A stretch of 59,669 bases of DNA from JBCCOW01 sp039025855 (GTDB lineage: Bacteria > Planctomycetota > Phycisphaerae > Phycisphaerales > Phycisphaeraceae), in the NCBI GenBank assembly GCA_039025855.1, contig JBCCNL010000023.1, positions 1-59,669 on the forward strand, in the 5' to 3' direction. The notes below the pieces were generated by a model. The model worked only from the letters and a program-made list of their open reading frames with translations. It was not told the origin of the DNA and made no database searches. The position numbers and the translations under genes are program-made. This document shows positions 53,604 to 59,669 of this stretch, piece by piece (the first letter of the stretch is position 1; each line of letters begins with the position of its first letter).

Positions 53604-54305
53604 TCAGTCCATCGACACCTGCCGCCGACGCTTCGCGACCAGCAAGCCCACCAGGGCTAAGCCGCCCAACGCTGCGCTCGGCGAAGGCACCGACACCGCC
53701 GACACGCGGGCCGAGCCCACCGTCGCACCGGTCAGGTCCGACGCCGCCAGGCTCTGGCTCGACAGGAACGCCGCAAACTCGCTCGACACCAGCAGGTCGG
53801 CCTCGATCACCAGCGACTCGTCCTGCGCATCCAGCAGGCTTGGCGCCCCGATATCGAACAGGACCGCAGCGATCCCGGTCGTGCTCTCCACGAAGAATCC
53901 ACTAGCATTGCCGGTCGCACGGGCCGCGTCGAAACCGATCGTGAAATCGCCGACCTCGACCGTGTCGGCGTTGAAGAACACCGAGCCGCTGTGCTCGATC
54001 GCGCCGGAGAACGTCCCGAGGAAGTCGTCGGGGTCATATTGAAAGGTCGTGGGCAGGCTGCCGTTGGTCGGATTGATCCCGAAGGCCACCGAGTTGGGGC
54101 CCAGCTCGCCCGGGGCGATGACATCGCTCGACACCCCCGAGAGGTCGAGGCTCGCCGCCGCGCTGAGCGTCGCCGTGTCCAGCAGCACGCTGGTCTGCCC
54201 GCCGACGACCTGGACCGAGTCCGCCGCCGCGTCCGCCGCCAGCATCCCGACCGTCACCCCGACCGCCAGCCCCGCCGCCGCTGCCATCCGTTGCATCTTG
54301 AACAT
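53604..54305 (-). CDS. PEP-CTERM-type exported protein
   Basis: 233 residues. Signal peptide 'MAAAAGLAVGVTVGMLAADAAA', then a Ser/Asp/Val-rich beta domain ('VQVVGGQTSVLLDTATLSAAASLDLSGV'). The C-terminal sorting signal is 'VPSPSAALGGLALVGLLVAKRRRQ', a VPSP variant of the PEP motif followed by hydrophobic helix and Arg cluster. AAAGG lies eight bases before the ATG at 54305; a GTG three codons earlier is possible. Expected to be anchored or processed at the envelope. No function recognised. Confidence 0.8.
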   Translation of the reverse strand: MFKMQRMAAAAGLAVGVTVGMLAADAAADSVQVVGGQTSVLLDTATLSAAASLDLSGVSSDVIAPGELGPNSVAFGINPTNGSLPTTFQYDPDDFLGTFSGAIEHSGSVFFNADTVEVGDFTIGFDAARATGNASGFFVESTTGIAAVLFDIGAPSLLDAQDESLVIEADLLVSSEFAAFLSSQSLAASDLTGATVGSARVSAVSVPSPSAALGGLALVGLLVAKRRRQVSMD

Positions 54306-54482
54306 GTCATTCACCTTTCACGGGCCCGCATCACATGCGAACCAAACAGCCGCGTGTGCAGAGCGCACACGCCTTGCGTCAACCGGGCCGGCCACGCGGC
54401 ACAGCCCGCCCTTGATCCCCAACCCATTCGTCCGCCCGTGCCGAACGGTTTCACCCAACCCCAAACCGCCCTGCGACTCCCT

Positions 54483-54494
54483 TACCCTGCCCCG
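54483..54494 (+). promoter_or_regulatory. -10 box for leaderless Gfo/Idh/MocA gene
   Basis: TACCCT (54483-54488) then GCCCCG and the ATG at 54495. Confidence 0.4.
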
Positions 54495-55544
54495 ATGAAA
54501 CCAGCCCTCCGCTGGGGCATCATCGGCTGCGGCGACGTCTGCGAGGTCAAGTCGGGCCCAGCCCTCCAGAAAGCCACAGGCAGCGCCCTCCTCACCGTCT
54601 GCCGTCGTAACGCCGACCTCGCCCGGGACTTCGCCCAGCGTCACGGCGTCCCACACTGGACCGCCGACCCGCAGGCCGTCATCGATGACCCCGACGTCCA
54701 CATCGTCTACATCGCCACCCCGCCCGGCTCACACCGCGACTACGCCCAACGCGTCGCCGCCGCCGGCAAGCCCTGCTACGTCGAGAAGCCCATGGCCCGG
54801 TCCGCCGCCGAGTGCGACGCCATGAACCGCGCCTTCCAGGACGCGAACCAGCCGCTCTTCGTCGCCTACTACCGCCGAACCCTGCCCCGCTTCGTCGAGC
54901 TCAAACGCCTCCTCGACTCGGGCGCCCTCGGCCAAATCACATCCGTCAGCCTCCGACTCACCCAGCCCCCACCCACCAACACCGACTCCTGGCGTGTCGA
55001 CCCCACCATCAGCGGCGGCGGCCTCTTCCTCGACCTCGGCTCACACGCCCTCGACCTCCTCGATTTCCTTTTCGGCCCCCTCGCCAACATCCAAGGCCAG
55101 GCCCAACGCCTCGCGCCCACCACACCAACCGCCGCCCCCGTCGAAGACCACGTCGCCGCCACCTTCACCCTTCCCAACGGCGCACCCGGCACCGCCCTCT
55201 GCGACTTCGCCGCCGCCGCCCGCGAAGACACCCTCGAAATCCACGCCACCCACGGCTCCGCGCGCGCCGCCATCTTCAGCCACTCCCGCCTCGACATCCA
55301 CACCGACGGCCAGACCACCACCACCGACCACCCCGATCCGCCCCACGTCCACCAGCCCCTCGTCCAGACGCTCGTCGACCAACTCCTCCACCCCAACCAA
55401 GCCCCGCCCTGCCCCAGCACCGGCCAATCCGCCGCCCGCACCTCCCGCGTCATGGACACCCTCCTCGACGCCTACTACGCCGGCCGACACGACGACTTCT
55501 GGAACCACCCCACCCGCTGGGGTAACCCCGCACCAAGCCTCTAA
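54495..55544 (+). CDS. Gfo/Idh/MocA family oxidoreductase
   Basis: 349 residues. NAD(P)-dependent sugar or inositol dehydrogenase family. Rossmann start 'LRWGIIGCGDVCEVKSGPAL' (GxGxxx), then 'DDPDVHIVYIATPPGSHRDYAQRVAAAGKPCYVEKPMARSAAECDAM' with the catalytic EKP Lys, and the C-terminal alpha/beta domain ('GGGLFLDLGSHALDLLDFLFG', with the conserved D..H). No signal peptide is seen, so it is cytoplasmic. First of three plus-strand oxidoreductase genes (54495-57970) that probably form a catabolic cluster, although gaps of 115-148 bp suggest separate initiation. Confidence 0.92.
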   Translation: MKPALRWGIIGCGDVCEVKSGPALQKATGSALLTVCRRNADLARDFAQRHGVPHWTADPQAVIDDPDVHIVYIATPPGSHRDYAQRVAAAGKPCYVEKPMARSAAECDAMNRAFQDANQPLFVAYYRRTLPRFVELKRLLDSGALGQITSVSLRLTQPPPTNTDSWRVDPTISGGGLFLDLGSHALDLLDFLFGPLANIQGQAQRLAPTTPTAAPVEDHVAATFTLPNGAPGTALCDFAAAAREDTLEIHATHGSARAAIFSHSRLDIHTDGQTTTTDHPDPPHVHQPLVQTLVDQLLHPNQAPPCPSTGQSAARTSRVMDTLLDAYYAGRHDDFWNHPTRWGNPAPSL

Positions 55545-55692
55545 CAACCCCACCGCAAAACTTTTGACACCCCGCCACACGCGGGCCACACTACCCCCCG
55601 ACCAGCACGGAGGTCGTCGGTCGCCACGCGGCGATGTCAGGAGGGACGTGCTCACCCCGCCCACCCCTTTTCGGGCGTACAGGAGCCTCCCC

Positions 55693-56787
55693 ATGTCCGA
55701 CCGCGTCTTCCCTGTCGATCAACACAACGCCCTCGTCGCCGCCGCCTACCGTCACCGCGGGTTCACCGACGACGAGGCCCAGCAGGCCGCCCGCTTCTGC
55801 GAGCTCGCCGCCCGCCACGGCATCAAGACCCACAACGCCCTCAAAGCCCTCCATCTCGACCACCTCTTCGGCTCCGGCAACCCCGACAACCCCGGCTGTG
55901 TCCCCGGCGCCTCCATCCGCAAACTCCCCTCCAGCTTCGACGCTGCCCAGGTCTGGGACGCCCAGAAAAAGCTCGGCCAGGCCGTCGCCTTCGAGGCCAT
56001 CGCCGAATGCGAAGCCATGGCCGACAAGCACGGCGTCGGCATCGTCTCCGTCGATCATGCCTTCCACTACCTCTGGGGCGGCGGCTACGTCATGGACTCC
56101 GCCAAGCGCGGCTACATCGCCTACACCAACTGCACCGCCGCCCTCGCCGAGGTCGTCCCCTTCATGGGCAAGCACCCCACCCTCGGCACCAACCCCCACT
56201 CCTGGGGCTTCCCCACCACCGAGGCCATCGGCTTCCCCATCGTCATCGACTGGGCCACCTCCGTTATCGCCATGGGCCGCGTCCAGCAGTTCAAACGCGA
56301 AGGCCAACAGCTCCCACCCAACGCCGCCGTCGACGCCGAGGGCAACCCCACCACCGACCCCAACGCCGTCAACGCCCTGCTCCCCTTCGGGGCCCACAAG
56401 GGCTACGGCCTCTCCCTCATCAACGAACTCGTCGGTGCCCTCATCGGCGGTTCCCTCCCCACCCTGCGCTCCCGCCCCGACCAGGCCGGCCCCGGCGAAA
56501 AGACCACCCCCGCCTTCTACTTCCAGGTCATCCACCCCGAAGCCATGAGCTCAGGCCTCTTCGCCCAGGACCGCGACCAACCCGAAAACCTCAAGGCCGT
56601 CATCAACGACGTCCTCGGCCACGGCAACGAGTCCTGCCTCCTCCCCGGCCAGCTCGAACACCAGGCCGCCCAGAAATCCGAAGCCGCAGGCGGCCTCCTG
56701 TTCACCGACGCCGAGCTCGACGAGTTCAAAGCCCTCGCCGACGAGTGCGGCCACCCCTTCGATCCCAGCGGCTTCGCTACCGTCTAG
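55693..56787 (+). CDS. Ldh family (malate/L-lactate type 2) dehydrogenase
   Basis: 364 residues. NAD(P)-dependent 2-hydroxy acid or 2-oxo acid reductase of the non-Rossmann LDH2/MDH2 fold, which includes malate, ureidoglycolate and 2,3-diketo-L-gulonate reductases. 'AAARFCELAARHGIKTHNALKALHLDHLFG', 'GVGIVSVDHAFHYLWGGGYVMDSAKRGYIAYTNCTAALAEVVPFMGKHPTLGTNPHSWGFPT' (catalytic His and 'GTNP') and 'LLPFGAHKGYGLSLINELVGALIGGS' (KGYGL) are diagnostic. CAGGAG lies seven bases before the ATG. The open frame extends upstream out of frame of the Gfo gene and is not used. The substrate is unknown; a keto-sugar acid fits the cluster. Confidence 0.9.
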   Translation: MSDRVFPVDQHNALVAAAYRHRGFTDDEAQQAARFCELAARHGIKTHNALKALHLDHLFGSGNPDNPGCVPGASIRKLPSSFDAAQVWDAQKKLGQAVAFEAIAECEAMADKHGVGIVSVDHAFHYLWGGGYVMDSAKRGYIAYTNCTAALAEVVPFMGKHPTLGTNPHSWGFPTTEAIGFPIVIDWATSVIAMGRVQQFKREGQQLPPNAAVDAEGNPTTDPNAVNALLPFGAHKGYGLSLINELVGALIGGSLPTLRSRPDQAGPGEKTTPAFYFQVIHPEAMSSGLFAQDRDQPENLKAVINDVLGHGNESCLLPGQLEHQAAQKSEAAGGLLFTDAELDEFKALADECGHPFDPSGFATV

Positions 56788-56902
56788 CGACTCAACCCCA
56801 CACAAACCCGCCCAATCCCACCCTAAACCGCCTTGCACGCCGACTCACGCGTGGTATGGTTCGCGGTCTTTTCACCCCCCCCACGAATCTGCGAGCTCCC
56901 CC

Positions 56903-57970
56903 ATGAAACGTTTCTCTTCCGCCAAAGACATCAAAGTCGGCGTCATCGGCTACGGCGGCGCCTTCAACATGGGCAAAGCCCACATGTCCGGCATGAAGCA
57001 GGCCGGCATGACCCCCTTCGCCGTCTGCGAACTCGACCCCGCCCGGCTCGACGTCGCCACCGCCGACTTCCCCGGCATCGAGACCTACGACTCCCTCGAG
57101 GCGATGCTTAAGCACTCCGACGTCGACCTCATCACCCACATCACCCCCCACAACCTCCACTACCCCCTCGCCGCCAAGTGTGTTAAGGCCGGCAAGCATG
57201 TCGTGACCGAAAAGCCCTTCGTCGTCACCACCGCCGAGGCCGACAAGCTCATCGCCCTCGCCGACAAGCACGACGTCATGGTCAGCACCTACCACAACCG
57301 CCACTGGGACGGCCACATCCTCCGTGCCGTCGATCAGATCGTCGACAAGGGACGCATCGGCGAGGTCTACCGCACCGACCTCAACTTCGGCGGCTACGGC
57401 ATGCCCCGCGACTGGTGGCGCACCTCACGCTCCATCTCCGGCGGCATCCTCTACGACTGGGGCGTCCACCTCCTCGAATACGCCCTCCAGCTCAACCCCG
57501 GCGACATCACCGAAGTCGCCGGCTTCGCCAAGACCGGCTACTGGGAATCCCAAGCCAAAAAGTCCTTCCCCTGGACCGGCGACATGAACGAGGACGACGC
57601 CTCCCTTTCCGTCCGGCTCTCCACCGGTGCGGTCATCAACCTCCGCATCTCCCAGCTCAACCCCAACCACGCCCCACCCGTCACCGTCTACGGCACCAAG
57701 GGCTCCTACACCATGAACACCTTCGGCTGGGGCGATCAAGACAAGCAGTGGACCACCCGCATCGCCACCAAGACCGGCAAGATGACCGAGAAGTCCGGCA
57801 AGCACCCCAAGGGCAAGCAGCACCTCTACTACCAGAACATCGCCGACTACCTCACCAAACAGGCCGACCTCATCATCACCCCCCAGTGGGCCCGCCGACC
57901 CATCCACATCCTCGACCTCGCCCGCCAGTCCGCCGAGAAGGGCAAAGCCCTCAAAGCCAAACACGCTTAA
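56903..57970 (+). CDS. Gfo/Idh/MocA family oxidoreductase
   Basis: 355 residues. 'IKVGVIGYGGAFNMGKAHMSGMKQAGMTPFAVCELDPARL' forms the NAD-binding domain. 'VDLITHITPHNLHYPLAAKCVKAGKHVVTEKPFVVTTAEADKL' has the catalytic Lys in EKP, and 'GGILYDWGVHLLEYALQL' the D..H pair of the second domain. A Lys-rich insert ('KTGKMTEKSGKHPKGKQHLYYQ') precedes the C-terminus. It differs clearly from the first Gfo protein, so the two are not a recent duplication. Likely works with the Ldh-family enzyme on a sugar or cyclitol. A TAGC-hairpin copy follows 33 bp after the stop. Confidence 0.92.
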   Translation: MKRFSSAKDIKVGVIGYGGAFNMGKAHMSGMKQAGMTPFAVCELDPARLDVATADFPGIETYDSLEAMLKHSDVDLITHITPHNLHYPLAAKCVKAGKHVVTEKPFVVTTAEADKLIALADKHDVMVSTYHNRHWDGHILRAVDQIVDKGRIGEVYRTDLNFGGYGMPRDWWRTSRSISGGILYDWGVHLLEYALQLNPGDITEVAGFAKTGYWESQAKKSFPWTGDMNEDDASLSVRLSTGAVINLRISQLNPNHAPPVTVYGTKGSYTMNTFGWGDQDKQWTTRIATKTGKMTEKSGKHPKGKQHLYYQNIADYLTKQADLIITPQWARRPIHILDLARQSAEKGKALKAKHA

Positions 57971-58002
57971 ACGGCAAACACCATTCCACCCTCACCCCTC
58001 CT

Positions 58003-58025
58003 CGCAGCGTGGCCGCTTGCGGCCA
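58003..58025 (+). repeat. TAGC-hairpin repeat copy (divergent)
   Basis: CGCAGC, then GTGGCCGC-TT-GCGGCCA. Same TT loop and GC stem as the copies at 920-943 and 41323-41346, between convergent genes. Confidence 0.5.
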
Positions 58026-58045
58026 AACGAGTACCCGCTGCGCGG

Positions 58046-59404
58046 CTACCCCTCCACCTCCGCCCCCAACACCCCCGCCAACTCCCCACCATCCCCCCCC
58101 ATCAGCTCCCACCGCCACCCCCGCAACAACGGCGACTCCGGCAGCACATGCCCCAGCTTCGCCGCAATCACCAAACGCGCCAACGCCTTCTTGCTCGTCA
58201 CCACCGCCGGCGACACCGACCGCGCCACACACCGCTCCTCCACCAGCTTCCACACTGACTCCACCAGCGCCCGCAGCTCATCATCCTGTCGCGGCGGCGG
58301 CGCCACCCGCTTCGGTAAAGGCCCCGCCTTCGCCCCCGCAATCACCCCCAACAACCGCTCCCCGTACTGCTGCTTCAAAGGCCTCGGCACCCCCTTCACC
58401 ACCGCCAGTTCCTTCTCATCCCGCGGCATCGCCCCCGCCAAATCCACCACCACCGGATCACCCAACAACGACCGCGGCGGCACATCCAGCTCCTCCGCCA
58501 ACCCTTCGCGCCACAACAACAACGCATTCAGCACCGCCCGCTTCCGCCGACCCAGCGCCCCCGCACCCCGCGCCTTGACCTTCCGCTGCAGCGGGTCCAT
58601 CTCAAAATTGCTCGCCTCGCACAACTCCCCCTGCGCCGCCCACATCGCGGCCGTGTTCCCACACGCCGCCACCCGCTCCTCCACCAGCTTCGCCGCCGCC
58701 GGCAAGTACCGCACATCGTTCGCCGCATAACGCAGCTGCACCTCCGACAACGGCCTCCGATCCCACCGGCTGAACTTCAACCCCTTCCCCATATCCGCCC
58801 CCAACAACTCCAGCACCAGATTCGCCAGACTCAGCGGATACCCCATCCCCGCAAACCCACCCGCCAACTGCGTGTCCAACACATTCGCCGGCGGCCGCCC
58901 CGTATGCCTCAGCACCGGCTCCAAGTCCTGCAGCCCCGCGTGCACAATCACCCGCACCCCCTCGTCCGCCAGCAGCTCCCAGAACCCACTCAAATCCACC
59001 CCCTCCGCCATCGGATCGATCAGCTCCACCCGCTCCGCCGTCGCCGCCTGGATCACGCACAGCCGCGGGAAGTAGCTCTCCTCTCCGATGAATTCCGTGT
59101 CGTACGCAAACGACTCCGCCGCCCGCAGCCGCTCGACCACCGCATCCACCCCCGCCTGATCCGTCACCAGCCCCGGCCGATTCACCGGCCCATGCTCAGG
59201 GTCCAGCTCCTCCTTCGCACCCGCCGCTCCCGACTCCTCGAGGTCCGCATGCGCCGCCGCGTCGCTGTCCTCCCGATGCCGACTCCGGTACGGTCGAAAC
59301 CCGACAAGCCCGCCGTTGTCTTCACGACCACCCCCCAGACCATCCCGCTTCACAGGGCTGGCCTCCCCCCCATCACCGGCTTCATTACGCGAGTCATCAA
59401 CCAT
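58046..59404 (-). CDS. rnd: Ribonuclease D
   Basis: 452 residues. 3'-5' exoribonuclease for tRNA maturation. DEDD motifs: 'SFAYDTEFIGEESYFPRLCVIQAA' (Exo I DTEF), 'VRVIVHAGLQDLEPVLRHTG' (Exo II) and 'LRYAANDVRYLPA' (Exo III, Y...D). An HRDC domain follows ('VLNALLLWREGLAEELDVPPRSLLGDPVVVDLAGAMPRDEKELAVVKGVP') plus a second C-terminal HRDC-like region. The first 80 residues are a charged, variable extension ('MVDDSRNEAGDGG...'). The start at 59404 is chosen because codons further upstream are in the neighbouring gene. Probably cotranscribed with the small membrane protein gene 8 bp upstream. Confidence 0.92.
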   Translation of the reverse strand: MVDDSRNEAGDGGEASPVKRDGLGGGREDNGGLVGFRPYRSRHREDSDAAAHADLEESGAAGAKEELDPEHGPVNRPGLVTDQAGVDAVVERLRAAESFAYDTEFIGEESYFPRLCVIQAATAERVELIDPMAEGVDLSGFWELLADEGVRVIVHAGLQDLEPVLRHTGRPPANVLDTQLAGGFAGMGYPLSLANLVLELLGADMGKGLKFSRWDRRPLSEVQLRYAANDVRYLPAAAKLVEERVAACGNTAAMWAAQGELCEASNFEMDPLQRKVKARGAGALGRRKRAVLNALLLWREGLAEELDVPPRSLLGDPVVVDLAGAMPRDEKELAVVKGVPRPLKQQYGERLLGVIAGAKAGPLPKRVAPPPRQDDELRALVESVWKLVEERCVARSVSPAVVTSKKALARLVIAAKLGHVLPESPLLRGWRWELMGGDGGELAGVLGAEVEG

Positions 59405-59412
59405 CACAAGAA

Positions 59413-59658
59413 TCAAGACGCAAACAGGCCCCCCAGCGTAACCCATCCCGCCCAGGCCCACAGCGTCCCGTCTACCCCCCACGCATAAAACCCCTCCCCC
59501 CGATCCGCCCTCACCCCCATCACCACCAACCCCGTCATCGCCGCCGCTGCCCCCCGCTCCGCCCAACCCGCTCCCGCCCAGCCCCACAACCCCGCCACCA
59601 TCAACCCTACCGCCAACCCCCCCAGCACCCCCACCGACACCCACCGGCTCTTCTCCAC
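59413..59658 (-). CDS. Small membrane protein, possibly truncated by window edge
   Basis: 81 residues from GTG 59658: three hydrophobic segments ('WVSVGVLGGLAVGLMVAGLWGWA', 'AAAAMTGLVVMGV', 'LWAWAGWVTLGGLFAS') and a short polar loop ('RADRGEGFYAWGVDG'). Family not recognised. There is no stop between this GTG and the window edge in the same frame, so the true start may lie outside. The stop is 8 bp before the RNase D start, which suggests one operon. Confidence 0.5.
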   Translation of the reverse strand: MEKSRWVSVGVLGGLAVGLMVAGLWGWAGAGWAERGAAAAMTGLVVMGVRADRGEGFYAWGVDGTLWAWAGWVTLGGLFAS

Positions 59659-59669
59659 CCCCCAACGCC

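Noticed and set aside
54994..55692. N-terminal extension of the Ldh-family protein to 597 residues
   Set aside because: It overlaps the Gfo gene in another frame, is Pro/Ser/Thr-rich, and the ribosome site lies at 55693.

Overview
The window is about 60 kb of GC-rich bacterial chromosome. I see no rRNA, tRNA or CRISPR array. The gene content suggests a planctomycete, probably class Phycisphaerae: two PEP-CTERM surface proteins, a type I sulfatase, an acetyl-xylan esterase next to a xylulokinase, Gfo/Idh/MocA dehydrogenases, a very long SecA (1349 aa), a lamin-tail-domain protein and housekeeping genes scattered out of their usual operons. The taxonomic placement is inference; no rRNA is present to confirm it.

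Layout. 1-5000: MarR-controlled RND efflux operon (minus strand), an acetyl-xylan esterase and a divergent xylulokinase. 5000-10500: AT-rich island with an unknown secreted protein, a SulP anion transporter, a PEP-CTERM protein and a hydrolase. 10580-19570: pheS, a VWA protein, a Y1/REP-associated transposase (RAYT) bracketed by two 97-bp repeats, purD, a SpoU methyltransferase, a glycogen-synthase-like glycosyltransferase and a lipoprotein gene broken at a run of seven G. 19620-31200: secA, sucC, an endonuclease/phosphatase-fold protein, an SDR, a divergent AraC/PhyH pair, an orphan ABC ATPase and pdeM. 31240-39800: sulfatase, IclR regulator, anmK-murQ (peptidoglycan recycling), PPK2, an AsmA-like protein, ribD and two small membrane-protein ORFs. 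39930-48740: serS, Lol-type exporter genes, lysS with an AT-rich insertion, an oligopeptide ABC ATPase, rpsP, and trmD fused to an acetyltransferase. 48730-59669: a three-gene glycan module on the minus strand that separates rplS from rpsP-trmD, then a lamin-tail protein, a second PEP-CTERM protein, a Gfo-Ldh-Gfo catabolic cluster and RNase D.

Two genome-wide patterns stand out. (1) At least eleven copies of a short palindrome, 'T(T/A)AGC + 7-8 bp GC stem + 0-4 nt loop', are scattered through the window. Several lie inside reading frames (three in the RND adaptor gene, two in the lolD-like gene) and two supply the TAG stop codon of serS and ribD. A TAG-containing tetranucleotide 5' of a hairpin is the layout of REP elements recognised by RAYT transposases, and a RAYT is encoded here. 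(2) At least 15 genes have a TANNNT -10-like box ending 6-8 nt before the start codon and no Shine-Dalgarno sequence, which predicts widespread leaderless mRNAs. Internal operon genes and secreted-protein genes instead tend to carry GGAG-type ribosome sites.

Functionally the window mixes polysaccharide and sugar use (esterase, xylulokinase, sulfatase, sugar dehydrogenases), surface and envelope work (RND, Lol, glycan module, PEP-CTERM proteins, muropeptide recycling) and core translation and secretion genes.
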